Assembly: GCA_003134555.1 (NCBI GenBank)
Contig: PLBO01000111.1
Coordinates: 1-39,412, forward strand
From: Actinomycetota bacterium
GTDB taxonomy: Bacteria; Actinomycetota; Acidimicrobiia; IMCC26256; PALSA-610
Length of the DNA stretch: 39,412 bases
Reading direction: 5' to 3'
Shown here: positions 1-7,640 of the stretch, piece after piece
Layout of the letters: each line of letters opens with the position of its first letter
Numbering within the stretch: the first letter of the stretch is position 1
The notes under the pieces: generated by a model
Told to the model about the DNA's origin: nothing
Databases searched by the model: none
What the model saw: only the letters and a program-made list of their open reading frames with translations
Translations under genes and position numbers: made by a program

Positions 1-43
1 GAGAACTCCGGCATCGGCGGATTCGCATCGTTTCTCGCCATGT

Positions 44-631
44 CTATGTCTCTGTCGTTGTTACTGGGCGGCCGTAGGCGGAGGTGCGCTTGGCGCGGCG
101 GAGACGGGAGAAGATGGTCCCGCCGGTGATGGGGCCGGCGTCGCTCGTCGCGCTGGCCTCGGCGACGGCGGGCTTCTCCTGCCCGCGCTTCTGCCAGGCC
201 GCGAAGAACGCGACGTTCAGACCGAGCACGACGACGTAGATCACCGCGGCAACCGCGTCGAGGAACTTGTCGCGCGTGATGTCGAAGGGAATGAGCCGGT
301 TCTTGTGCAAAAGGAACGACGAGCTGTCGAAGTTCAGGTACGAGTTGCCGAACGTGAGCCACTCGTGCGGGATCACGCCGTACCCGAGTGCGAACATGGT
401 CCATACGAACATCGCGCCGATCACGCACTGTGCCCACGTCGGAGGTTCGAGGGAACGCTTCGGTGTGCGGATGACCTTCGCCGCGGCGGCGAGCCCGATC
501 GTGAAGAGCACGATGCCGTACAACAACCGCGCGGCCTTGCGCAGCCACGGGAGGTGCAACCCGAAGATCGTCCGCGGCAGCAGGTTGGGGATGTGCACCG
601 CGAGGAGGTGCCATACGTGGTTGTCGCGCAT
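44..631 (-). CDS. Hypothetical integral membrane protein (195 aa)
   Basis: I do not recognise this family. The protein has about three hydrophobic segments, near residues 36-52, 66-86 and 124-147, and a hydrophilic Ala/Thr/Arg-rich C-terminal tail from about residue 148, so it is probably an inner-membrane protein with a soluble tail. A loop rich in aromatic residues lies between segments 2 and 3 (around residues 85-120). The ATG at 631 follows an AAAAGGAG ribosome-binding site 11 bases upstream, and a TAGCGT box lies further upstream at 683-678. It is divergent from the reductase gene at 761. GC-rich codon use matches its neighbours. Function unknown; that it is a real gene is fairly sure. 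Confidence 0.7.
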   Translation of the reverse strand: MRDNHVWHLLAVHIPNLLPRTIFGLHLPWLRKAARLLYGIVLFTIGLAAAAKVIRTPKRSLEPPTWAQCVIGAMFVWTMFALGYGVIPHEWLTFGNSYLNFDSSSFLLHKNRLIPFDITRDKFLDAVAAVIYVVVLGLNVAFFAAWQKRGQEKPAVAEASATSDAGPITGGTIFSRLRRAKRTSAYGRPVTTTET

Positions 632-677
632 GCTCCCCGGCGCTCCTTTTCACGTCGGCCGTACCGCTCTTGCTACC

Positions 678-683
678 ACGCTA
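678..683 (-). promoter_or_regulatory. Likely -10 box (TAGCGT) for the 195-aa membrane protein
   Basis: On the minus strand TAGCGT lies 46 bases before the ATG at 631, leaving room for a short leader with an AAGGAG ribosome-binding site. The same hexamer precedes several other starts in this window. No convincing -35 was seen. Confidence 0.4.
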
Positions 684-740
684 GAGGCGGCCGCGGCACA
701 TTGTGCGCCAAGCCCGATCACGCTTCGTTTCCGACCCTCC

Positions 741-760
741 GAGCATGTGATCATGTGCTC
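741..760. promoter_or_regulatory. Imperfect inverted repeat touching the reductase start codon
   Basis: Arms GAGCA and TGCTC flank a central TGATCA palindrome, with two mismatched bases on each side. The element ends immediately before the GTG at 761. It may be an operator or a leader hairpin for the reductase gene. The 129-base divergent region 632-760 holds nothing else recognisable. Confidence 0.3.
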
Positions 761-2032
761 GTGACCGCGCGCGCGCCGAATGATTTTCCTGGCGATTTCG
801 ACGTGCTGGTCGTCGGCGCGGGACCGTCCGGTTCCGCGGCGTCCTACTGGCTCGCGTCGCGTGGTCATCGAGTCCTCGCGATCGAAAAGAAGCACTTTCC
901 GCGCGAGAAGACCTGCGGCGACGGGCTCACGCCGCGTGCCGTCCGCCAGCTTCACGACATGGGGCTCGCGGATCGCCTCGCGGGCTTCCAACGATTCGAC
1001 GGTCTGCGTTCGATCGCGCACGGCGTCACGCTCGAGCTCGCCTGGCCCGATCATCCGGATTTCCCGTCGTACGGCTACGTCGTACGACGCCGTGAGCTCG
1101 ACGAGATGGTCGCCGAGCAAGCGGTCAAGGCGGGCGCGACCATCTGGCAGGGCGCGGAGGCGGTCGCGCCGGTGGTCGAAGGGGGGCTGCTCGCGGGTGC
1201 GATGGTGCACGATCACGACTCCGACACGGTCGTTCCCGTCCGCGCCCGCTACGTGGTCGTAGCCGACGGCGCCAACTCCCGTTTCGGGCGGGCTCTCGGT
1301 ACGGCCCGCGACCGCTCCTACCCGCTCGGTATGGCGATTCGCGGCTATTTCACGAGTCGATTCCATGACGAGCCGTGGATCGAGAGCCACCTCGACCTCC
1401 GCGACCGGGATGGAAACCATTTGCCCGGTTATGGGTGGATATTTCCCGTTGGTGACGGTACCGTGAACGTAGGCGTCGGGTTGCTCTCGACGTTCCAGGG
1501 CTGGAAGCACGTCAACACGTCCCACCTGATGGAGGCGTTCTGCGAGACCGCTCCGGCCCGGTGGGGACTGTCGCCCGAGACGGCAACGTGCGCGCCCACC
1601 GGCGGCCGGCTCCCGACGGGAGGATCGGTGACGCCGCGGGTCGGCCCGACGTTCCTGGTGGCCGGCGACGCGGCCGGGTTCGTGAACCCGTTCAACGGCG
1701 AGGGCATCTCGGTCGCCTACGAGACCGGGCGCCTCGCCGCCGACGCGGTCGATCTCGCGCTCACCTCCGGCAATGGGTTGGCGCTGCAGACCTACGAGAC
1801 GCGGCTCGAGGAGGTCTACGGCCTCTACTTCAAGTTCGCCCGCATGTTCGTGCGCGCGATCGGCAACCCCGCGGTGATGCGCGAGCTGAGCCGCGTCGGA
1901 ATGCAGAGCCGCACCCTGATGGAGTGGGCGCTGCGGATCATGGCCAACCTGCTGCGTCCCGACGAAGTCGGGCCGGCCGAGGCCGTGTACCGCACGCTCG
2001 CCGCGCTCGTACGGGTCGCGCCCGAACCGTGA
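761..2032 (+). CDS. Geranylgeranyl reductase family FAD-dependent oxidoreductase (menaquinone reductase-like)
   Basis: A 423-residue flavoprotein of the geranylgeranyl reductase family, related to MenJ of mycobacteria, which saturates a double bond in the menaquinone side chain. Seen: an N-terminal Rossmann dinucleotide motif VVGAGPSGSAA (about residues 16-26), the family motif REKTCGDGLTPRAV near residue 48, and a second FAD motif with GDAAGFVNPFNGEGI in the C-terminal half. The open frame extends far upstream, but similarity begins only after 761, so GTG 761 is preferred; GTG 755 is also possible. The stop overlaps the GTG of the next gene, so the two are translationally coupled. Its place a few genes before a complex I operon suits a role in making the quinone acceptor. 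The exact substrate (menaquinone or other isoprenoid) is inferred. Confidence 0.85.
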   Translation: MTARAPNDFPGDFDVLVVGAGPSGSAASYWLASRGHRVLAIEKKHFPREKTCGDGLTPRAVRQLHDMGLADRLAGFQRFDGLRSIAHGVTLELAWPDHPDFPSYGYVVRRRELDEMVAEQAVKAGATIWQGAEAVAPVVEGGLLAGAMVHDHDSDTVVPVRARYVVVADGANSRFGRALGTARDRSYPLGMAIRGYFTSRFHDEPWIESHLDLRDRDGNHLPGYGWIFPVGDGTVNVGVGLLSTFQGWKHVNTSHLMEAFCETAPARWGLSPETATCAPTGGRLPTGGSVTPRVGPTFLVAGDAAGFVNPFNGEGISVAYETGRLAADAVDLALTSGNGLALQTYETRLEEVYGLYFKFARMFVRAIGNPAVMRELSRVGMQSRTLMEWALRIMANLLRPDEVGPAEAVYRTLAALVRVAPEP

Positions 2033-2745
2033 CCACGCCCGCGCCGGCGCCGACGCTCGTCATCGCGCATCGCACGGCTCCCCGTGATGCCCGCGAGAAC
2101 TCGCTCGACGGCATCGCGACCGCGGCCGGGTTCGGCGCCGACGTCGTCGAGGTCGACGCGCGTCGCAGCCGCGACGGCACCGCGGTGCTCCTCCACGATC
2201 CGTGGCTCCTGCGGGTGCAACACCTGCCGCTTTCTGTGAAGTGGGTTCGGGATGCGCGGCTGGCGCGCCTCGGCGTTCCGACCCTGGCGGACGCGCTCGA
2301 GGTGGCGGGTGAGGTGGGAGTCCGGCTCGCGGTCGACACCAAGGACGCGGGCGCGGCTGCGGCCGTGCTCGGCGCGGTGCGGACCGGCGGCGACACCGAC
2401 CGGGTGCTGTTGTGGTCGCAACACATGCCCGTCGTCCGGTCGTACGTGCGCGCGTTGCCCGACGCGGAGGTCGCGCTGTTGCGCGACACGTTCGAGCCCG
2501 CGGCTCACGATCGGCTGCTCGCCGATGCCGCGGCGATCGGGGCCCGCGCGGTCTCCGCCCACGAAGACGCGGTCACGCCGGCTTTCATCGCCGCCGCCGC
2601 GGATCGCGGCCTCGCCGTCTACTGCTGGTACCAGCATCTCGACGTGCAGCGCGCCCGTCTCGCCGACGTGTCGGCGGCGGGCCTTGTCGGGGTCGTCACC
2701 GACTGGCCGGCCGACGCGCGTGAACTGCTACGCGGCGACGGGTAG
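2029..2745 (+). CDS. Glycerophosphodiester phosphodiesterase
   Basis: A 238-residue GDPD-family protein with a TIM-barrel fold, expected to hydrolyse glycerophosphodiesters to glycerol 3-phosphate and an alcohol. Seen: the N-terminal AHRTAPRDARENS segment (the usual HRG...PEN motif, with Thr in place of the Gly), VEVDARRSRDG carrying the metal-binding Glu and Asp, and LHDPWLL with the second catalytic His. The C-terminal GVVTDWP also matches the family. Length is normal for a bacterial cytoplasmic GDPD and no signal peptide is seen. GTG 2029 overlaps the upstream TGA as GTGA, so it is cotranscribed with the reductase. Its own stop lies inside a long palindrome that also carries a likely promoter box for the next gene. 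Confidence 0.85.
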   Translation: MTTPAPAPTLVIAHRTAPRDARENSLDGIATAAGFGADVVEVDARRSRDGTAVLLHDPWLLRVQHLPLSVKWVRDARLARLGVPTLADALEVAGEVGVRLAVDTKDAGAAAAVLGAVRTGGDTDRVLLWSQHMPVVRSYVRALPDAEVALLRDTFEPAAHDRLLADAAAIGARAVSAHEDAVTPAFIAAAADRGLAVYCWYQHLDVQRARLADVSAAGLVGVVTDWPADARELLRGDG

Positions 2746-2757
2746 CCTGCTACCCGT
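2738..2757. promoter_or_regulatory. 20-bp palindrome holding a stop codon, a TAGCCT box and a start codon
   Basis: Two perfect 9-base arms, ACGGGTAGC and GCTACCCGT, flank a CT centre. The palindrome contains the TAG stop of the phosphodiesterase (2743-2745) and a TANNNT -10-like box (TAGCCT, 2743-2748), and covers the first two bases of the GTG (2756) of the next gene. It could be an operator, or a hairpin ending the upstream transcript, though no T-tract follows. Confidence 0.45.
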
Positions 2758-3085
2758 GTGCGCACAGTGTGTGAGCAAGGCCGATGTCGTGGTCGGCAGC
2801 ATCGGGTTGGCGGCGTTCCTGTTCAAGGGCCCCTGCGAGGACGCGCTGGTCGCAATGGGCCTTCTGCCCGAGCCGCACCCGCTCGCCGTCGGCATACGCA
2901 CCGTCAACTTCCTGCGCGACCTCGACCTCGACCCGGTGCAGATCCTGGGTGACGACGTCGTGGAGGCGGTCGACACCGTGCTCGCCTTCCCGCGTCAGGT
3001 GGTCTTCCGGCGGACGTTCCGCCAGGCGATCGCCTTGATGCTGCCGCTCTCCATACGTTCCCAGAGGGTGTTCGCGACGAAGTAG
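2756..3085 (+). CDS. Small hypothetical protein with N-terminal CxxC
   Basis: A 109-residue product of unknown family. It starts VCAQC, giving a CxxC pair at residues 2 and 5, followed by a short hydrophobic stretch (residues 10-23) and an acidic Leu/Asp-rich region around residues 48-75. Codon third positions are overwhelmingly G or C through this part, as in the neighbouring genes. The frame is preceded by a TAGCCT box 7 bases before GTG 2756, fitting a leaderless transcript. Its last 30 codons overlap, tail to tail, the 3' end of the minus-strand DUF457-like gene and are basic and less convincing, so the tail may be incidental. Function unknown. Confidence 0.55.
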   Translation: MCAQCVSKADVVVGSIGLAAFLFKGPCEDALVAMGLLPEPHPLAVGIRTVNFLRDLDLDPVQILGDDVVEAVDTVLAFPRQVVFRRTFRQAIALMLPLSIRSQRVFATK

Positions 3086-3912
3086 ACGGCGCCGAGCAGG
3101 AGCAGCGCGACCGGGAGCACGATCCAGGGCGTGACCTGCGGCAACGTGACGTGCTGCACCCACCAGGGGCCGGTCCACGACAGGTCCCAGGGGTACCCGT
3201 GGTGCTCGACGCCGTTGATGACGGGCCGCGCCACGACGTGCGCCCAGGTCGTCCACGCGATCATCCGGCACACCCCGTAGAAGAAGACGCCGCGATACAG
3301 GGCGAGCAGGCCCCGCTCGTCCAACCACCTCCCGAGCCATGACCACACGTGCGGATCGGCGGGCACGACCCTCGTGCGCCAGAACTCCCGGGTCAGCACG
3401 CGCCACGACCCGAGCACGACGAAGAACCAGAACAGGTCCATCACGAAGCCGAGGCTGCTGTAGTACGCGGCGGCGTCGAGGTACTTGCCGCCCTTCACCG
3501 TCGCCGCATACGCCCAGGTGTGAAGGCTCCAGTTCAGCGTCGAGAACGGGAACAGGAGCATCGTGCCGATGCTGTCGTTCACGTCGGTGAGCACGTGCGC
3601 CGCGAATCCCAGCAGGAACCCGATGGTCCAGGCCCGGTTGTGCTTCCAAGCCCAGATTCCGAGGCACACGAGCGCGCCGAAGAAGAGCGTGTGGCTGATG
3701 CCCATGCCCGGCCAGCCCCGGTGCCACTGATAGGGCTTCGTCGCGCCGTAGTGGTGGCCGTTGAGGTTGAAGCCGTAGACCCAGAACTTGGCGAGGAAAT
3801 CCGGGGTGAAGTCGCCGAAGAAGATCGCGAACCAGCTGATCTGGCCCACCATCTTCTTGGGGAGGTGTGCCTCGACCGCGTAGATCTCGAACTGGTGGGC
3901 CGCCCAACTCAT
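2995..3912 (-). CDS. YdjM/DUF457-like membrane-bound metal-dependent hydrolase family protein
   Basis: A 305-residue polytopic membrane protein. The N-terminus (MSWAAHQFEIYAVEAHL) and the pattern HRGWPGMGISHTLFF followed by AAHVLTDVNDSIGTMLLFPFS match the spaced His/Asp motifs of the YdjM/DUF457 family (membrane-bound, putatively metal-dependent hydrolases; E. coli YdjM is LexA-regulated). About five to six hydrophobic segments are visible, with a last one near residues 273-292 and a basic end. It is longer than YdjM itself, with an extra Trp-rich C-terminal half. It follows the 82-residue membrane gene by 10 bases on the same strand, so they form one unit. Substrate unknown; the family assignment rests on motif recognition only. 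Confidence 0.65.
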   Translation of the reverse strand: MSWAAHQFEIYAVEAHLPKKMVGQISWFAIFFGDFTPDFLAKFWVYGFNLNGHHYGATKPYQWHRGWPGMGISHTLFFGALVCLGIWAWKHNRAWTIGFLLGFAAHVLTDVNDSIGTMLLFPFSTLNWSLHTWAYAATVKGGKYLDAAAYYSSLGFVMDLFWFFVVLGSWRVLTREFWRTRVVPADPHVWSWLGRWLDERGLLALYRGVFFYGVCRMIAWTTWAHVVARPVINGVEHHGYPWDLSWTGPWWVQHVTLPQVTPWIVLPVALLLLGAVYFVANTLWERMESGSIKAIAWRNVRRKTT

Positions 3913-3922
3913 CTTGGCCCGC

Positions 3923-4171
3923 TCACTCCGGATCCTCGATGCGACCGCGCGGGGGCCGCACGGGCCGGCGCCGGACCAGCTTGACGAGCGCGGGTAGACC
4001 CCACACCCACGCGACGAGCCAGAACGGTCCGACGATCCAGTCGAGCAACCACTTGTTGTAGATCGACAGCGTGATGTAGGTGACCGCCGCCGACGCGTAC
4101 AAGAAGAAGTCGACGTACTTCGAGGGGGTCCCGGGCGCCGGAAGCGGCGCGGGACGCGACGGCTCGCTCAT
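3923..4171 (-). CDS. Small hypothetical membrane protein (82 aa)
   Basis: An 82-residue protein with a Pro/Ala-rich N-terminus, a hydrophobic region at about residues 20-62 that could form two membrane spans (rich in Tyr and Trp), and a strongly basic Arg-rich C-terminus. Family not recognised. A TAGCGT box lies 9 bases before its ATG, fitting a leaderless transcript, and it is divergent from nuoA with only 69 bases between the two start codons. It precedes the YdjM-like gene by 10 bases, so the two are probably cotranscribed. Confidence 0.65.
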   Translation of the reverse strand: MSEPSRPAPLPAPGTPSKYVDFFLYASAAVTYITLSIYNKWLLDWIVGPFWLVAWVWGLPALVKLVRRRPVRPPRGRIEDPE

Positions 4172-4180
4172 CGCGGGCGA

Positions 4181-4186
4181 ACGCTA
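4181..4186 (-). promoter_or_regulatory. Likely leaderless -10 box (TAGCGT) for the 82-aa gene
   Basis: TAGCGT on the minus strand ends 9 bases before the ATG at 4171. That spacing places the transcription start at or next to the start codon. Confidence 0.5.
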
Positions 4187-4202
4187 GTGCGTGCAGACGC
4201 TT

Positions 4203-4220
4203 CGCTCGCCCGGGCGAGCG
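4203..4220. promoter_or_regulatory. Perfect 18-bp palindrome in the nuoA divergent promoter
   Basis: CGCTCGCCCGGGCGAGCG is its own reverse complement. It lies between the two divergent TAGCGT boxes. Counting 17 bases upstream from either box puts both -35 hexamers on the same bases, 4204-4209, inside the palindrome. It is a candidate operator controlling the first complex I operon and the minus-strand pair together. No regulator for it is visible. Confidence 0.45.
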
Positions 4221-4226
4221 GTCGGG

Positions 4227-4232
4227 TAGCGT
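4227..4232 (+). promoter_or_regulatory. Likely leaderless -10 box (TAGCGT) of the first nuo operon
   Basis: TAGCGT ends 8 bases before the nuoA ATG at 4241, so transcription probably starts at the start codon. There is no Shine-Dalgarno sequence between them, which agrees with a leaderless message. Confidence 0.5.
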
Positions 4233-4240
4233 CGGGCGCG

Positions 4241-4714
4241 ATGAGCGAGTACCTCCCGATCCTGGTGATGGCCGCGCTCGTCGTCGCGTTCGTGATGCTG
4301 TCGTTCATAGCGTCGCAGCTGCTCGCGCCACAACGTCCGAACTCGGCCAAGCAGGCCCCGTACGAGTGCGGGATCGTGCCCGAGCAGGAGCCCGCGGAGC
4401 GCTTTCCGGTCAAGTTCTATCTCGTCGCGATGAGCTTCATCGTGCTCGACGTCGAGATCGTCTTCCTCTATCCGTTCTCGGTCGTGTTCCGCGGCCTGGG
4501 TGCGTTCGGTCTGTTTGCAATGGCCACGTTCGTGCTCACGTTGCTCGTTCCGTTCGCGTACCTGCTGTCGGTCGGCGCCCTCGAGTGGGGGCCGGTGCGC
4601 GACGTGCTCGAACGGTTGCCCGGCCCGCTGTTGCGCACGAACGCTGCGGTGTACGACCCCACCGGCGACGACGCGGATGTCGACGAAGCCCGGCCCGACG
4701 TCGAGGCGGCCTGA
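4241..4714 (+). CDS. nuoA: NADH-quinone oxidoreductase subunit A (operon 1)
   Basis: NuoA is a small three-helix membrane subunit of complex I near the quinone tunnel. Seen: the YECG motif (about residues 45-48) on the first cytoplasmic loop and [12 protein letters not shown] in the second helix, both family signatures. At 157 residues it is longer than the usual 115-125 because of a hydrophilic, acidic C-terminal extension (from about residue 128). A longer frame from 4187 exists, but ATG 4241 is chosen because it begins at the conserved N-terminus and follows the TAGCGT box by 8 bases. The stop overlaps the nuoB ATG as TGATG. First gene of a 14-gene operon. Confidence 0.95.
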   Translation: MSEYLPILVMAALVVAFVMLSFIASQLLAPQRPNSAKQAPYECGIVPEQEPAERFPVKFYLVAMSFIVLDVEIVFLYPFSVVFRGLGAFGLFAMATFVLTLLVPFAYLLSVGALEWGPVRDVLERLPGPLLRTNAAVYDPTGDDADVDEARPDVEAA

Positions 4715-5256
4715 TGGGTCTCGATCAGGTCCCGCACAACTTCGCGACCGCGCGTCTCGAAGACGTCGTGCGCTGGGGCCGGCGCAACTCCGTTTTTCCC
4801 GCCACGTTCGGTCTCGCCTGTTGCGCGCTCGAGATGATGGCGGCGGGTGCGGCGCACTACGACCTCGCTCGCTTCGGTATGGAGGTGTTCCGCGCCAGCC
4901 CGCGTCAAGCCGATCTCATGATCGTCGCGGGGCGCGTCTCGCAGAAGATGGCGCCGGTACTGCGGCAGGTGTACGACCAGATGGTCGAGCCGAAGTGGGT
5001 CATCTCGATGGGCGTGTGCGCGAGCAGCGGTGGAATGTTCAACAACTACGCGATCGTGCAAGGCGTCGACCAGATCGTTCCGGTCGACGTGTACGTGCCG
5101 GGCTGCCCGCCCGGGCCCGAAACCTTGATGCACGGCATCCTGACGTTGCACGAGCAGATCCGCACGGGTGAACTGCTGCAACGGCGTGAGGCGTCGCCGA
5201 CCGGCGGCGCGGGGATCGATCTCGGTCGCGAGCCCGCCGGGCTCCCGACTTCCTGA
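4714..5256 (+). CDS. nuoB: NADH-quinone oxidoreductase subunit B (operon 1)
   Basis: NuoB carries the terminal [4Fe-4S] cluster N2, which hands electrons to quinone. The four expected ligands are present: the adjacent pair C36-C37 (GLACCALE), C102 (GVCASSGG) and C131 (GCPPGPE). At 180 residues the length is normal, with a poorly conserved C-terminal tail of about 25 residues. ATG 4714 shares a base with the nuoA stop. NuoB docks with NuoC, NuoD and NuoI on the cytoplasmic side of the membrane arm. Confidence 0.96.
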   Translation: MGLDQVPHNFATARLEDVVRWGRRNSVFPATFGLACCALEMMAAGAAHYDLARFGMEVFRASPRQADLMIVAGRVSQKMAPVLRQVYDQMVEPKWVISMGVCASSGGMFNNYAIVQGVDQIVPVDVYVPGCPPGPETLMHGILTLHEQIRTGELLQRREASPTGGAGIDLGREPAGLPTS

Positions 5257-5281
5257 CCACCACTCGAGCAAGGCGACGAGA

Positions 5282-5860
5282 ATGGCGGACGACACGGCTC
5301 GTGAAGAAGATCACGAGCCTGCGGTGAACGGCGACGAGTCCGTATCGGCGTCCGTAGGGGACGACGTCGCGGCCGCGGTCGTCGCGCGCTTTCCGGGATC
5401 GGTGTTCGTCGAGAGTCACGGCCAACCCGTCGTCTACGTCGACCGGTCGGTCATCGCCGACGTCGCCCGGTTGTTGCGCGACGAAGAGCAGTTCACGATG
5501 CTCATCGACACCGTGGTGGTCGACCATCTCCTCGACGGGTCGCGCGTGAGCATCGACGGCGTGACTCCCGAACGGTTCGAGGTCGTCGTCAATTTCCTGT
5601 CGCACGCGCGCAATCGCCGGATCCGTATCGTTTGCGAAGTGCCCGCTGCCGATCCGACGGTTCCGTCACTCACGCCGGTGTACCTCGGCGCCAACTATGC
5701 CGAGCGCGAGTCGTACGACCTGTTCGGCATCACGTTCGAGGGACATCCCGACCTGACGCGCATCCTCATGCCCGACGACTGGCACGGGCACCCGCTGCGC
5801 AAGGACGATGCCGCGGCCCGGGTTCCCGTGACCTTCAAAGGCGACCCGAGCCCGCGATGA
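5282..5860 (+). CDS. nuoC: NADH-quinone oxidoreductase subunit C (operon 1)
   Basis: A 192-residue NuoC (30-kDa subunit), a structural part of the quinone-reducing module. Seen: the family signature ERESYDLFGITFEGHPDL followed by RILMPDDWHGHPLRKD in the C-terminal third. The first 25 residues are acidic and variable. The 25-base gap from nuoB is one of the few non-overlapping junctions in the operon. ATG 5282 is preceded by an AAGG element. It ends in ATGA with nuoD, so the two are coupled and NuoC and NuoD are separate proteins, unlike the fused NuoCD of E. coli. Confidence 0.94.
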   Translation: MADDTAREEDHEPAVNGDESVSASVGDDVAAAVVARFPGSVFVESHGQPVVYVDRSVIADVARLLRDEEQFTMLIDTVVVDHLLDGSRVSIDGVTPERFEVVVNFLSHARNRRIRIVCEVPAADPTVPSLTPVYLGANYAERESYDLFGITFEGHPDLTRILMPDDWHGHPLRKDDAAARVPVTFKGDPSPR

Positions 5861-7149
5861 CCGACGCGTCGAGGAGGGAAGCGGAGCGCCTCGAGCGCCA
5901 GACCGACGAGGGCGCGCAGGAGCTGCGCCCGACGACGCGCGAGGTGGTGCTCGCGGGCGGCGGGATGTGGCCGCAGGACGATCTCGGCGACACGATGATC
6001 ATCAACATGGGCCCGCAGCACCCGTCGACGCACGGCGTGTTGCGCCTCATGATGGAGCTCGACGGCGAAGACGTCCTGCGCATCAAGCCCGTCATCGGTT
6101 ACCTCCACACCGGCATGGAGAAGACCGGTGAGGAGCTGACCTACGTGCAGGGCACGACGAACGTGACGCGCATGGACTACGCGTCGAACTTCGCCAACGA
6201 GCTCGTGTACTCGCTCGCGGTCGAGCGGCTGCTCGATGTCGAGGTGCCGGAGCGCGCGGTCTGGATCCGCATGATGATGTGCGAGCTCTCGCGCATGTCG
6301 TCGCATCTCCTGTTCCAGGCGACGAACGGCATGGACATCGGCGCGGTGTCGATGATCATCTACGGATGGCGCGAGCGCGAAGAGGTCTTGCGCTACTTCG
6401 AATACGTCACCGGGTTGCGCATGAACTGCAACTACATACGTCCCGGTGGCGTCGCGGCCGATCTTCCCGACGGTTGGCAGGCGCGTGTGCTCGACCTGTG
6501 CGACACGGTGGAGGCCGGCGTCGCCGAATACGACGAGCTCCTGTCGCAGAACCCGATCTGGCTGGAGCGCACCGTCGGCATCGGTGTCATCACCACCGAA
6601 GAGTGCCTCGATCGCAGCGTCACCGGACCGATACTGCGTTCGACCGGTTTCGCCTGGGACCTGCGAAAGGCGCAGCCGTACCTCGCTTACGACCAGGTCG
6701 ACTTCGACACGATCTACACGAACAACGGCGACGTCTACGACCGCTATCGCATCCGGCTCTACGAGATTCTCGAATCGGCGAAGATCGTGCGCCAGTGCGT
6801 GGAGAAGATGCCCACCGGCGACTACCGGGTGCAGGACAAGAAGCTCACACCGCCGCCGCGGGAACGAATCGACGAGTCGATGGAAGCGCTCATCCACCAC
6901 TTCAAGCTGTTCACCGAAGGTTTCAAGGTGCCGGCCGGGGAGACGTATGTGGCGGTCGAGTCGCCGCGGGGCGAGATCGGCTGCTACATGGTGAGTGACG
7001 GATCGAGCAAGCCCGTACGTATGCACATTCGGGGGCCCTCGTTCTACAACCTGCAATCGATCGATCCGATGGGGTCCGACAGCCTGGTCGCCGACGCGGT
7101 CGCAATCGTTTCGAGCATCGACCCGATCATGGGTGAGGTGGACCGGTGA
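5857..7149 (+). CDS. nuoD: NADH-quinone oxidoreductase subunit D (operon 1)
   Basis: A 430-residue NuoD (49-kDa subunit) that forms the quinone site with NuoB. Seen: GPQHPSTHGVLRL (residues 52-64) with the quinone-binding His, Tyr96 in ELTYVQ matching the conserved quinone Tyr, and an intact C-terminal GEVDR. Position 85, in GYLHTGMEK, is Thr, as I recall for Thermus Nqo4. At the matching position, mitochondrial NDUFS2 and the NuoD of operon 2 have Arg. An N-terminal extension of about 45 charged residues precedes the conserved core. ATG 5857 overlaps the nuoC stop. Confidence 0.96.
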   Translation: MTDASRREAERLERQTDEGAQELRPTTREVVLAGGGMWPQDDLGDTMIINMGPQHPSTHGVLRLMMELDGEDVLRIKPVIGYLHTGMEKTGEELTYVQGTTNVTRMDYASNFANELVYSLAVERLLDVEVPERAVWIRMMMCELSRMSSHLLFQATNGMDIGAVSMIIYGWREREEVLRYFEYVTGLRMNCNYIRPGGVAADLPDGWQARVLDLCDTVEAGVAEYDELLSQNPIWLERTVGIGVITTEECLDRSVTGPILRSTGFAWDLRKAQPYLAYDQVDFDTIYTNNGDVYDRYRIRLYEILESAKIVRQCVEKMPTGDYRVQDKKLTPPPRERIDESMEALIHHFKLFTEGFKVPAGETYVAVESPRGEIGCYMVSDGSSKPVRMHIRGPSFYNLQSIDPMGSDSLVADAVAIVSSIDPIMGEVDR

Positions 7150-7640
7150 GTTTCTTCGACGAGTCGAACGTCGCGAAGGCGAAGGAGATCCTGGCGCGCT
7201 ACCCGCGGCCGAAATCGGCGATCTTGCCGCTCGCGCACCTCGCGCAGGACCAGAACGGTTGGCTGTCGCCCGAGGCGATGGAGCAGATTGCCGACCTCAC
7301 GGGCACCACTCCGGCCGACGTGCTCGGCACCTGCTCCTTCTACACGATGCTCAAGCGGCGTCCCTGCGGGAAGTTCGTCGTATCGGTGTGCACGAACGTG
7401 ACGTGCCTCGTCACCGGCGGTCCCGAAGTGCTCGACCACCTGGAGGCGCGCTACGCGTCCGAGCCCGACGTCACGGTCGAGGAGGTCGAGTGCCTCGCCG
7501 CATGCGACGGTGCGCCCGCGCTGCAGGTCAACTACGAATTCCACGAGCGGGTGTCGCCGAGCTCGGCAGTCGAAATCGTCGAGGGCTACAGGTCGGGCAC
7601 GCGCCGGGCGCGCACGGTGTCGGGAGCAACCGTTGCCTGA
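7146..7640 (+). CDS. nuoE: NADH-quinone oxidoreductase subunit E (operon 1)
   Basis: A 164-residue thioredoxin-fold subunit (24-kDa) of the NADH module. The four cysteines binding [2Fe-2S] cluster N1a are C82, C87, C116 and C120, with the normal Cx4C...Cx3C spacing. Starts at GTG 7146, overlapping the nuoD stop as GTGA. With NuoF and NuoG it forms the NADH dehydrogenase tip, and it has no counterpart in operon 2. Confidence 0.95.
   Translation: MSFFDESNVAKAKEILARYPRPKSAILPLAHLAQDQNGWLSPEAMEQIADLTGTTPADVLGTCSFYTMLKRRPCGKFVVSVCTNVTCLVTGGPEVLDHLEARYASEPDVTVEEVECLAACDGAPALQVNYEFHERVSPSSAVEIVEGYRSGTRRARTVSGATVA

Noticed and set aside
305-760. N-terminal extension of the reductase frame back to 305
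   Set aside because: This stretch runs antisense to the 195-residue membrane protein, is Arg/Glu-rich and has no family similarity. FAD-fold similarity begins after 761.
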